A DNA stretch of 64,000 nucleotides, taken from contig OZ023270.1 in NCBI GenBank assembly GCA_964006375.1, forward strand, positions 53,775,820-53,839,819. Direction: 5' to 3'. The stretch is from Tillus elongatus (lineage: Eukaryota; Arthropoda; Insecta; Coleoptera; Cleridae). Each line of letters opens with the position of its first letter. Within the stretch, counting starts at the first letter, position 1. This document shows, one piece after another, positions 23,411-35,516 of the stretch. Under the pieces are notes generated by a model. It ran no database searches. It saw only the letters and a list, made by a program, of their open reading frames with translations, and was not told the DNA's origin. Position numbers and translations under genes: made by a program.

Positions 23411-25319
23411 ATAAATTGAAAATGGAATCTGATATAGGTAGATATTATAAATAATATAGTAGTACATTTTTCAATTCTGTTAAAAATAGCGTGTTCAAAT
23501 ATGGTAGTTTAGGTATTCGCAAATAATTTTTTATATATAGATCAACGCTACTAGTATGATGGCTCATTGTACTCATTTTGACTTACAGAATCCGTTTATA
23601 CAAAACAGCACATGTGCGTGCATCATACTGTAAGGGCCGCACCTCAAAAACGGCAAAAGTTATTAAAAACAATAGCTGATATTTTTACATTTAAGTAATT
23701 CAAACTGGCATTCAAACAACAAAATAGCTTTAAAATAAGACAGCGCATGCGCAAATAATTTTTTCACTCAGGTATGATATCAGAATAGCTTAGATGATCG
23801 TAGGTTTGAGTGAAGGCATGTGTAGATGTCGCCAGTCATAATTTCCAATCAATCACGCCTATATAATTTAAGAATATACGAACTGCAAAGATAAACGAAT
23901 TATAACAATAAAGAGTAATAACTAGGTAGTTAACTCCTTTTATGTCTACAATCGAAAATGGTATATCACATTAAACTTTTAAATAAAGTAATATAAGTTT
24001 GGAATTCAAATCTAAAAACAACAGACAGTGTGTAATACAAATTGATTAATTTAGTATTTATGGTCAAACTTTTGATATTGTCAACAAACTTTACAAATAC
24101 AAGCTTAAATCAAGTGCATGGTTTAAAAAAACAATTTTTAAAGTGGCATTTAGGGTAGCACCCAACTTTATTGTAGAAGACATAGAATTAAATCTAACAC
24201 TCGTGTTTAAATGTAGAATGCTAAGATGCGACCGATAACACCACGATTAAGTACCAAAATGATTGGATTAACACAACGTGAGAATAAACGAAATTTAAAT
24301 GTCTAATCAAATAATTATAAGAAAATTCAGAGTACATCAAGTTGGTGTGAAACTGACAAGAAATCATTTTGACTTGACGACTAATTGCTTAGATTATCCA
24401 AATATGATTTTTGGCCGTAAAACCTCTAAAATTCTCATTTTAATCTATCAGGTGTAGAAATTATAAATAAAAATGTATGTAGGTATAGTAGAAAAACACA
24501 AAGACCTAGGCCAATTAATCTATGATTTATCAAATCATGGTCCTTTATAGAGGTCACTGTAATAATATAATTAAAAATAGAAACCCACAGGTAAATAGAC
24601 ATTTCACCCAAGACAATGGAATGCGATGGATATTGCCTATCATCTAAGTCATGTGAACTTTCTCACGTTAGAAATTTATTATAAATATATACATTTTGAA
24701 ATTATAACCATTTTTTAACAACTCAGCATACACTATAAGAAATAAATGTCTAGAACTATAATTAAATATCAAATCAAAAAGTATAACTAAACATTAAACA
24801 GCTCTACTAACAAAATAAGAAAGTTAATATCGACTTCCGGTATAACCGGAAGAGCCGTTTAACTCAAAATCTACCAAATGAATAAAGATCATCGCCAGAA
24901 ACCTATACTCTAAATTTTTCAGAATTCAGATAAATTAGATGTTATACAAGGAGATAATAAGCCAATGAGTTCGAATCGTCTGTATGGGCTCCACTGTTTA
25001 GTCGTCAAGACGTTTAATTTTATAGCTTGTAGAATTATGTGATAAAAAAATAACAATATTTGTTCTTCATTGTTAAGTTTAAATGTACTGTCATCCAATA
25101 TTTGAATCAAGGTTATATACACGTTGAAACATTTTCTTTGACACCTTGCACTTAATTTTCCTTAAAAAATAACAGTTACATTTGCGCATACGCGCAGGCC
25201 ACTATATTTGAATAGCGCATATTGTTATATCTATTTGATTCTGTGAAAATATACAAGTAGGTTGTGACAACATACTAAATCCAACCTAACACAACACAAC
25301 TAATAACCACACACGTCCA
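23411..25319. other. No gene or classified repeat
   Basis: About 1.9 kb of AT-rich sequence. Open frames are under 70 codons and contain no recognisable motif. Confidence 0.4.
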
Positions 25320-25344
25320 CACACACACGCGCGCGCGCACACCT

Positions 25345-25423
<79 letters not shown>
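25320..25423. repeat. (AC)n microsatellite at the tail of a SINE
   Basis: It starts with mixed ACACGCGCGC and continues as a pure AC run. On the minus strand it follows the 3' tail of the SINE at 25430-25780 as (GT)n, so it may have grown from that tail. Confidence 0.95.
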
Positions 25424-25428
<5 letters not shown>

Positions 25429-25429
25429 T

Positions 25430-25780
25430 ATATGTTTTTCTTTAATATCGGTATATTTTCGCGACTATGGCCAATTATCGACGCCAGCGGACAGTTTCAG
25501 CTCACTATCAGGAAATTTTGCCGAACACTTTTTTTTATAAGGAGGGTAGAGATTTGTAACGTCTTATTTATCGCACAGCACACGGGACCGGCGGCTTTAA
25601 CCCATTCCAAGGGGCGTAACGTGGAGACATTCAACTTACTCAAACACAATGCCACAACCTCGGTTGGTGTTAATTTCACAGTATATATTGAAAAAGTGAA
25701 ATGCCACCCTTACTGAGAATCAAACCCAGGAACCTTGGGTTCAGAGACACGTTAGTACTGGATCACCGAGGTTGTCAGCT
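25430..25780 (-). mobile_element. tRNA-derived SINE, family S1 copy 2
   Basis: On the minus strand the head reads GACAACCTCGGTGATCCAGT and the B-box-like segment GGGTTTGATTCTCAG. The body shares long blocks with the copy at 14131, including CAGTATATACTGTAAAATTA-type and GCCGGTCCCG segments and ATAGTCGCGAAAAT near the end. The open frames over this stretch are by-products. Confidence 0.85.
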
Positions 25781-27180
25781 TGCATTGGAAGCATTTATTA
25801 TTTTCTAACAAAGTTTTTGCGGTTAAAAACAAATTGCTTTTAACTCGATGCACTGCTTATGCGGCAAAGATATTATATTAAAAACGAGTGAGCCTACATT
25901 TTTTTAAATAAATTATTCTGCAGAATTTTTTAATCTCTGTAATTCAAACCAACATTCGGTATATTTGCGCTATTTTAACTTATTATTAACATCCGTGGTC
26001 AAACTAGGCGTTACTCTTGCTTCGGATGATGTTTTTTCCATATCGTAGGCAAGAAAATGTGGAATAACTGTTTAAGTAAAGATGTAAGTGTAAGGCTTTT
26101 CCACAAGTCTGACCAGATTTAGTAGTGTAAAGTTTTCGTATTTTGATGAAGTTATGAAATCATTTGAGAATTTGTAAACATAATACCATATAAAAACAGA
26201 CAATCTATCGTCATAAAATTGAATAAGATTTTCTTTTTTTAAATTGTATTTTTTAATAAGCCTTTCATCTTCTGTCCCTAAACGGATGTCATTATTAATA
26301 AATATCGTTAAAGGTTTAAGATTGATAACATTGGTGTTATCCACATATTGATGTTTTATAAGTAAGATTTTAAAATTTAAAACATCACAGTCAACCAATT
26401 CTGAAGGCTACAAGTAATTTTTTTCTTTTTCATTTTTAAATTAATCATTACAGTAAAAACGTATTTGATATGATACAATTGTATTTTTGTACGAAAACTG
26501 TCAACATGTATTAGATTTACAACTACCTCTGGCAATCTGGCAACGCTTTGTACAGTGTAGAAGAATAATAATATACTTCTGAAAAATTTACCAGGTAGGC
26601 ATAAAAAAACCAGTGCCACGGAACCGCCAGCCCTTGAAGCTGAACTTAAACCAGTCAAACAACAGTCGACCGGACCCGAGGTGGGTACCTGCGTAAGTTC
26701 GTGCCAAGAAAGAACAAAGGCAAAAGGCACAATGTCATGAAATAGAAATAGAACTGGAAGGTGAACCTGTTATTTGTTATTGATTATGTAGAGGAGAGGA
26801 AGGAGGACACAAAACAGAGTTTGATTATTAGCCCGTTCTAAATAACTGAAATATTCATTCAGTTGTTTTTTACTTAATTATGGGTTAATTTTCTTTATAT
26901 TATGTTAGTAACATCTATCATTTGCTATAACGAAAATAATTAACAATACTAGTTAAAAGACCAACTGATTGGTGGTCTACTGCGAAGTGGTTTTTTGTTT
27001 CTAATTTAAAATACCTATTAGAAATTTATTATTAGTCCCAGATATTAATATATAGAGTACGTTTTGCAATCATTTTTAAAAAGTGCCCATTTCCACATGC
27101 TTTTTATTAAAATAAAATACTCCTAGAAGTCAGAAGTTAGAAACTGAAACAAAAATCCGAATCACCCAAAAAAAAACAAT
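25781..27180. other. No gene confidently recognised
   Basis: A GC-richer open stretch at about 26600-26730 (+ strand, proline/glutamate/lysine-rich) contains a GT-AG-like boundary but has no identifiable domain or partner exon. The remainder is AT-rich and unassigned. Confidence 0.35.
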
Positions 27181-27184
27181 ATAA

Positions 27185-28055
27185 TTGCACTTATGCGCTA
27201 AGTACGTATTTCGAGAACAATGTTGTCTTCATCAGTAACTGTCAGTAAACTATTTAGCGACACCAGAAAAAGAAAAAACAAGCACCCCAAAGTAAAGACA
27301 GTTATGCGCTAAGTACGTATTTCGTCAACGAAGTTGTTTTCATCAGTAGCTATCGCTAACATCTTAGATTAGCGACAGCAGAATCACAAAAAAAAATATT
27401 AGAGAGTTATGTAGTAAGTACGTATTTCGGCAACGAAGTTGTCTTCGTCAATAGCTGTCGCTAAACTCTTATATTAGCGACAGCAGAAAAAGAAAAAGCA
27501 AAATCACCCCAGAAAAAAACCACAAAATAATAACGGAGAGTTATGCAGTAAGTACGTATTTCGACAACGAAGTTGACTTCATTAGTAACTGTCGCTAAAC
27601 TCTTATTAGCGAGAGCAAAAAAAGAAAAAGCAGAATCACCTCAGAAAAAAAAACACAAAATAATAGAGAATTATGTAGTAAGTACGTATTTCGACAACTA
27701 ATAGTTGTCTTTCTCGGTAGCTGCCGCTAAACTCTTAATAGCGACCGCAGAAAAAGAAAAAGCAGAATCACCCCAGAAAAAACAAAATAATAACAGAATT
27801 ATGCAGTAAGTACGTATTTCGACTGCGAAGTTGTCTTCATCAGTAGTTGTGGCCAAACTCTTATATTAGCGACATCAGAAAAAGAAAAAGCAGAATCGTA
27901 CCAAAAAACACAAAATAATAACGGAGTTATATATGCTAGATACGTATTTCGACAACGAGGTTGTCTTCATCAGCTACAGTAGCTGCCACTATAAAGATAG
28001 CGACAGCTACTGATGAAGACAACTTCGCGTATAGCGCATACCCTGTTATTATTAT
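27185..28055. repeat. Minisatellite, ~7 units of 105-133 bp, last unit partly inverted
   Basis: Units start near 27199, 27311, 27416, 27549, 27679, 27808 and 27938. Each carries AGTACGTATTTCGACAACGA, GTTGTCTTCATCAGTAGCTG, a GCGACAGC segment and an A-rich spacer (AAAAAGAAAAAGCAGAATCA). Near 27985-28045 the unit appears again inverted (GCGACAGCTACTGATGAAGA), so the array ends in a palindrome. On the minus strand each unit reads CTGATGAAGACAAC, a loop, GTTGTCGAAA and TACGTAC, a hammerhead-like layout. Confidence 0.85.
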
Positions 28056-31000
28056 TTTACGGTTTCTAAGGTGATTCTGATATTTGTTGAAAAATACCCA
28101 TGTTGTTTTTTGATCAGATATGAAATACCTATACATATACTCTTTAAGTAGACTATTGAGTGTTGAATGTGTAATCTTTCAATTTTTCAGTAAACCCAAG
28201 CATTTTAAAATGGCGACCAGTGTTTCTGTCCTATATACTAGTTAAAAAACCGGCGGATGGGATGTTTTAAGATACTGGTTTGTTTTTCAAAAATTTTTGT
28301 TGTAAAATACTGCTATATAACCTAGGGTTTGTAATTAACTTCAAAAATATAAATACAACCTCTTTTGTAGTTGTCTCCTAAATTTGCTCAATTGAAAAAC
28401 AATCCTATCGTTATTGACTGACCAAATATCTTGTTAGACGGTGGAAGTATCAAATTCCTAGTTTTTAGTATTTGCTAAAGTTAAGTATTTAAAATGGAGG
28501 TCACTTTATTCATCTACAGCGATTTCATAAACATAATAATTTTTGAAAAGCTAGCGGTAATGACTTCCTTTTTTTATGTAAAATAAATTGTCAAGAGAAC
28601 CAAACGCATTGTAATAACTTCAAAATGTTTGTATCTGCCTTAATTGTTGATTCATTTAAACACTATAATAAATATTCTTAAAACGACTGTAATATATAGT
28701 CTCATGTTGACTTTGTGCTTATATGTGAATCACTATAATCATTTACGATTTTTTTGGCAAAATTAAAATGCCTAGCCTTCGTCCTCAGTACCTAGGTAGG
28801 ACGCCACTTCAAGTTTCACATCTCGTTTTTTTATTTGACATTTGCCAATCATGGACGCCATCTTGAATTGCTTCACCATACTACAACTACGATGTCGCAC
28901 ACAACTACCGTATTTTCTTCGTCATGGTGAGATAGGCACGGAAAAGTCACCTTAGTTGTATATTTAAGACATGTTTTGTATAAATGATAAAAAATGGCGC
29001 TACAATAAATCTGACATTCTAAAAAAATAAAATCAAGTAAAACCTCTTATGCAAGTATATTTGTCTACGGTTATCAGATTAAAGAAGTGGGTTGGATATT
29101 GGCAAACTGTGGATTCAATATTCAATTATGTTGGTACAAATATCATTTCTTTAAACAGTTGAAAACTGCACGTTGTAAAAAATTCTAGACAGAAGCATAA
29201 TGCGAAAGCGTCTTGTATACTTGTATGGGTAAAAACAAATGGTTTTATTAGGTTGCTTAGACAACTATAGAGCCATTTTAGCAGTCTGGATGAATAAACA
29301 ATATGGGATAAAACAGTGATACATGAATTAGTTCTCAAACAGAAAAAAATATATTTTAGTCTGTCTAGGAGGCGAACCCAAAATAAAACGGATTGTGTGT
29401 CAAAGTTGACACCTCACGTTAGACTTTTTGACTACAGAACCAAGGAGCAACAAAACTATTATAGTATCCGATACAGCAGTTTTCCAATCATACTATACCT
29501 ATCTATATGTACACCAGTTTCAATAATATCATGGGTTATGCTGTTGGTAGTTTCTTCGCGTGTTGTGTGGGGGAGGATTCAACTCTCAAACGCAATAAAA
29601 TGATGAAAACATATGTACATACAAATTAAATTATATATTATTTATTATTTCATTTTATTCTCTGAACAAGTACCTTAAAATTATAATGCTGTGTATATTA
29701 TTATATGATGGTAACAAATAATGTATAACTGAAAACTGCTTATTCAGAAGTTATTATTTAACAAGATTTATATTTCGGTTTCCCAATAATCCGTGGCACA
29801 GTTTTGATTTCTGGATTAGTGTGGGTAAGTGGTAACAGAAATTATAGAACATTAGTTTTCTTTGATAAGCTGATATAACTGTAATAAAAATGAATGGAAT
29901 AACCAGGTTAGTATTAGTTATTTTATTGGGCATTTTATACACGTTTCTACCAGTGCTCTATTTATCATGTGGAGATATTTTCATGATATAAATCAAAATA
30001 TCAATGTTATTGTCCCGTACGCCGTACGTGTGACGCACAGATACAGTACATTAGTACATTGAACATATCCTTATTCTTTGTTTAGTGGGATTAACCATAG
30101 ACAAACTAAATACTTTATGATCATATAATTATTCGCTAAGGTTAGAGCAAAGCTAAGTTTGAATATTAGAATTGGGTGTGTGTGTTGTCGTGCTTTATGG
30201 CTGCGGTCGTCAGACCATTGGCACATTTTTGATATTCGAGTTAGAACATAAGATACAACCTGATTTAATTAAAATAATAATAATTAATGTATAATAGTAA
30301 CGTTTAGATTTAGCATATTCGCACATCTCACTGGATAGTGCATATATCTGGATCTTGAGGATTTATGATTGGCTAATTTCATCGTGATGCGGGTAAATAC
30401 GATGGATATTGCAGTATCGGATGTTGATATTGACATTTGATTTGAGTTTATATTATAATATACTGAAGTGACTTGGAACGTGTTAAGAAGGTTTCCTATT
30501 TTTGGTAATGTAAATATATACAAACTTTGTTTGCATTGTCAATATTCAGCTGACAAAAGAAGTAAGGGTAATGGATCGCCCAAAAACACAAATTGTCGTG
30601 CTGAGCTTAAAATTGTGGTCACAATCGAATGTTTCAACTACCTAAATATAAATTATAGCTACTCACACTAACACAAACATCATTATTAACAGGTATATCC
30701 AAAAGTCAAGATCTAAGATTAAAGATGCATTAGCATAAGCATAACTAGGAATTAAGTACTGCTGCAGTTCTAGGGTACCGAACTTATGCCACAAGTGAAG
30801 GAAAAACACTGTGTACTTTTTCGTAAAGCCACAGCTTACTGTCAGCTCTAAATTCACATAAGATTGATTAAATGTTGCAATATGCTGATAGCTGATCACT
30901 ATTATGAAGTTACACAAGATTGGTATTATGTTTTTAGTCTTGCTGGTATTAATAGATTATTCAATAAAAATTTCAAAATTAATATGAAAATATGAGTGGT

Positions 31001-32280
31001 GAAAGTGTGTTCGATGGCTTACACAAACCATTAAGAGGTGCCAGGGGGGACATTATTAGGAAATCAGAATTAAAGTATTATGATGATATTAAAAAAGTAC
31101 TATATAGGTTTCATATGTTTCTTTATATTGAAAAAAATATGTTTTATTTTTTCTTAAATCTTACTATTTTAGTCAACAATGTTTTGAATAAATAATATTC
31201 AATTCCCGATTTGTTTGTTGATGTGCATATACTTTCTAACCATGTTAATTGACAGATATATGTGACAAAGGCTAATAAGGAAAATAATGTGCCCCGTAGG
31301 GTGGTAGAGGTCTAAAATAAATAAATACATTTATTGAATGGGTCGCCCTATCCTTATAACATTGTACAAATTTATATTATTTGATAATATTACTTTAATT
31401 TAGGTTGGTACTTTCCTCTCCTTTTATTCTGCCTAGTTATTTGTGTATTAGAGGTTGGTACTTCAGTCTCTTTTCAACCTAGTGGAATTATTTGAAGTTA
31501 GTGCCTTTAATTTAAATTCTGAAATGTGTAGATGTAGATTATTATTATTATTATCAAGATCAAGAGCTATATAGCAATTGCTAGGAAACAAGTAGAAGTA
31601 GACACTAAATATATTCAATTAATTTCCATTAGAGTAACAACGCTATTGTACAGTCCACTTTAAGCTTACTCAACTGCAGTTATTACTATTACCAGTGAAA
31701 TTAATTAACTATTACAATTTAAAACAAAGATATACCTTCAATATAATGTACCCTAGCTTTTTGTTTTTACATGTTAAAATGAGTAGTTCATTTACAGGGA
31801 ATAATTTAGTTATTTTTAAACTGTGAAATTATTCAGTAATAGAGCTCCCAATCTTATTGAGTAAGTACCTGATAAAATATTCTAAGCGCTTTCAGAATGA
31901 TAATTCGAAATACATTCTAACTAAACATCTCTAACCTAGAAGTAGGAATGGTAGATACAAATATTAAGTAAGGTTAGCGACGGAATTCAATTTTCGCGCT
32001 AAACTTGGAACCAATCAAATCTAATTATCAACTTGCCTATGCACTATTGAGTGGGATACGCGAATGTCCGTAGATCAAGTACAATATTGCGCATACAGAA
32101 CAGCCCTTACACTTTACAGCCCTAATTACTAATTACATTATGAAAACGCTGGTCTAGCTAAACTTCCCTAGCCGTATTTGGGCCAAATCGGTGCCTCATT
32201 TGGTTTCTATTTTATCACTTTCCAAACAAATACGCAAAAAATACATTGCAACGATGCTGATGTGTATACCTATATATGTA
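28056..32280. other. No gene recognised in 4.2 kb
   Basis: This stretch lies within the inferred first protease intron. An open frame at 30992-31195 begins with 30 or so low-bias codons (MSGESVFDGLHKPLRGARGD) but matches no domain I know and lacks splice partners. No terminal repeats or target duplications were picked out. Confidence 0.35.
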
Positions 32281-33120
32281 TATACAGGTGTTTCAAAACA
32301 TGTGTCGAAAAGTAGAGGCGGCTCCACGTCTCTCTCTAAGTAAACAAGTTCCTATTAACATGGATCGGTAAACGCTCCGTTTTCGAGATACTGAGTGTCA
32401 AAAAATACATTTTTATTTACTTTTTTTGACGATATCTCAGAAATGGTTTGTGACACAGAATTCAGATTTTGTACACAGTTTATCATGAATATTATATACT
32501 TTCTGAGCGCCAAGTCAATTGTTTCCATATGTCAGTGGCGGGGATTTTAGGGATGCGTGAGGTTTTTTGACCCCTAATTTCTACGGCACTGAGAAAATTA
32601 CCATTTTAAAAGCCCATTTTAAACCTCCAATGCTTTCTGCACAAAAGAGATACTCTTGTTAAAATGCTCTAATATGAACCGTTGTCGAGAAAGAATGAAT
32701 TTTATGATAAAAAACGTGGAAATAATTGTCATATTTTGTTGGTGACACAACATTTGGTTTTCATCAAGTCGTCTACTGCCGTTCTAACTGGAACGATATA
32801 CTCGGCATCGCCCGGCACAGTCCGTTGATAAGTCTCTTGAAATTTAATGCATTCTGTCAATATATTATCGTCAAAAACAAAAGAAAAACAAGATATTTTT
32901 TTTGACACCTCGAAAACGGTGCGTTTACAGATCCATGTTATTAAGAACTTTTTTCTTAGGGACAGACAAGGAACTATATATATATTTATAGTCAGAAATA
33001 CTTTGACTTATTTTCGTTTTCGCAAATATTTTGGCTATATTTTTAATTGGTCTGCCTTATATATGCGGTATAGGGATGTGAAAATAAATACAAGTTTTTT
33101 TGACTTTGGTCGTCTATAGC
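32281..33120. repeat. Unclassified element end, TACAGGTGTTTCAAAAC type
   Basis: TATATACAGGTGTTTCAAAA at about 32276 resembles the common ACAGGGTGTTTCA end of insect DNA transposons. The following 400-500 bases have a composition unlike the AT-rich flanks. No opposite end or target duplication was found. Confidence 0.3.
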
Positions 33121-33984
33121 TTCTTAGGGCGAAGCAATTTTTACTTGCCTTTCAAGAAGCAATAAAACTGACATCAAAAGTGAACATTTTTTTTAATATT
33201 AGCGACCACATAGGTTTAGACGGTACAGTTTATTTTTTATGTACTGGAAATACAATTTTACCGGAAACACTTTTTTATATTAATGATGTAGGTCGTCGTT
33301 TAAATTATTAAGTCTTTTATACAAATTAATCATTTAAGTATGTCAAGTTTGTGTACCTAGTGATAAAAATAATATTGATCAACATTTTTGTATGTTCTGG
33401 GCTCGAGGTGAGCTCATTCAGCCATGGTCTTTTTATTTTCATTGGCTTGATTAATATTAAGTAGTAGTAGTTTTCTGTTCCAGGCTAAATTAGTACCTTA
33501 CTAATTATTTATTATGTTTATGCAAAAACAGAAATCAGTTCCTTCAACATTGGATGATAATGCTAATGCACACATATATGAAACAGTTTGGGTTACACCT
33601 TTCAAAAGTTGTCTTTAATAATGGTTAGTGAAAGCACTTTTTGATGCGCTAAAATTTTTGAACCATTTTTCACAAAATGAAGAAATATATTGATTCATAC
33701 AATATGGTCATATATATAGATATTTTCTACGAGTCAACATCATCTGTCATAAGGCGTATTTCAGTATATGTCTTTTACCATTGTAGGATGAATAAAGTTG
33801 GAAAATTACTTGTATTGTTTTAAAAGAATTATATACCGTATAATGCCTGTATTTTAACACACAATATAAATATGAAAATTTATTAGTCGTATTAATAACA
33901 CTTAAATATGTTGCTGGCAACGTTGGAAATTACCCCTTATCTCACAAGGGACTCAAAATGAACTTAAAATATAAAAAAATGTAG
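33121..33984. other. No gene or classified repeat
   Basis: AT-rich; nothing supported. Confidence 0.4.
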
Positions 33985-34018
33985 TGGGGAGAACTGGTCT
34001 TAAAGTGAACAGTAGACA

Positions 34019-34086
<68 letters not shown>

Positions 34087-34545
34087 AACTCAAAAAATAA
34101 TTAACCGATTTCGATGAAACTTGGCAAGTGCCTGTCTTTTATTAATGGCTTGGATGAGTTCGTTATCCAAAAAAATCAGACGGGGTTTTCCGAAAAAATT
34201 TTGAGTTTTCTTTCGAAAAAATTTTTTTCTCCGAAAGTCACAAAGCTGTTTCAATGAAATTTACTATATATGTTGCCTCAACCTTACTACGTACCAAAAT
34301 TCAACACTCTAAGTTTAGAGAAAATTGAGTTATTCGAATTTTAAATTTTCTTTCGAAAAAAATTTTTTTCTCCGAAAATTACAAAGTTATTTTAATGAAA
34401 TTTTGTGGATATCTTGCCTTAGGAAAAACCTTACTAACTACGTATTGAAATTAAACTCTCTAAGTTTATAGAAAATTGAGTTATTTAAATTTGAAGCATT
34501 TAATAAAAATTCACTACCATAACGCACTTGCTGCGTCCCGAGTTT
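33985..34545 (+). repeat. AT-core interspersed repeat, copy 3
   Basis: An (AT)n tract (34021-34083) is followed by GATAACTCAAAAAATAATTA, GGCTTGGATGAGTTCGTTA, and repeated TTTCGAAAAAAATTTTTTTC blocks. It ends at the terminal motif ACTACCATAACGCACTTGCT (about 34510-34540). The left flank has a sequence shared, inverted, with 5970-6050. This is the most complete right half of the family in the window. Confidence 0.75.
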
Positions 34546-34954
34546 TTAAAGTATGTTTTGTCGAAAATGTTAGTGGCAATTTTTTAAAAATAGTATCTAG
34601 ACCCCCAGTGATTCGTGTTTCAAATGGTAAGCAAACAAAGTTTTTTCGGGTATATCTCTTCTAAAAGTCGTTGATTCCGTTAACATTTCCTTTGTTATCT
34701 CCACTAGGCAAGTAGCGTATCTGTTATATTCAGCCACGTTCTATTTTTATTTAAAGGAATTTTTTTAGTAAACGGGTTAATTTAGCAATATGCTGAATCT
34801 AAATATGGTAATAATAAAAAGTATATGAACTTCGCACCGCCGCATATGGTAGCACTTTACAAGAAAGACCGACAGAAGCACGTCCGATAGATAATAAAAT
34901 AATTTAAGTATTTCCCTCAAACGAAATATGTTAATTTTTATGTTGTTAGACCAC

Positions 34955-35125
34955 CCTCTATCGTGATAGACCGACTACCAGCGCAAGAATATAAGCAGAG
35001 CTGTAGATGAAAGATATTCAGAATTATTCATCCTCTGATGACCCTAACTTGGTTAGTGAAACGATCCTCAGGTTTTTTCAAATGTGTTGTGGTGATTTGG
35101 GTTCTCCAAATGTACTTATTAAATA
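34955..35125 (+). repeat. Family B repeat copy 4, hammerhead-like core on plus strand
   Basis: CTGATGACCCTAACTTGGTT with GTGAAACGATCCTCAGG keeps both core boxes; CCT before the first box can pair with AGG after the cleavage site, giving only 3 base pairs of stem I. It ends GGTGATTTGGGTTCTCC as in the other copies. The gypsy element has inserted immediately to the right. Confidence 0.65.
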
Positions 35126-35129
35126 ACAT

Positions 35130-35505
35130 ATCGTTACGTTCTTCGGGGTTCTAAATTTGTTGACTAACAAAACACAGCTTTTCAAACGACTAATTTATTA
35201 TAACCAATTATTTTCCAACATCACTATCAACTAACATATTTCGCTCTATTACTAAATGTCCATAGAACTAAATGCCTTCTCTGATCGCTTATTATACACC
35301 AATACTAACTCGTTGCTGACTGACTCCCTCTATCTTCAGCTCGCCTATTTACATTGTCCATAGAATAGTTCTTGACGTTTCTACATTGTCATTTCTAGTT
35401 TATTCTAGAATTACAACTAGAGTATTCGCTGTTACCAACACACTTTACAACCTGCCTGTGACGATAGAAGTAACACACACAATTCTTATAAAGACGAATG
35501 TGACA
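35130..35505 (-). repeat. 3' LTR of the gypsy element, with polypurine tract beside it
   Basis: In element sense it begins TGTCACATTCGTC and ends CCCCGAAGAACGTAAC. It matches 40247-40582 through blocks such as TCGCTTATTATACACCAA and ATTGTCCATAGA. The adjoining 35506-35520 reads GTAAGAAGGGGACAG on the minus strand, a polypurine tract for plus-strand priming. Confidence 0.88.
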
Positions 35506-35516
35506 CTGTCCCCTTC

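Noticed and set aside
27185..28055. CRISPR array
   Set aside because: Repeats and spacers are not separate: whole units are similar, vary in length and lie in a eukaryotic genome.
30992..31195. Open frame starting MSGESVFDG
   Set aside because: Short, turns into AT-rich random codons after about 40 residues, and no family recognised.
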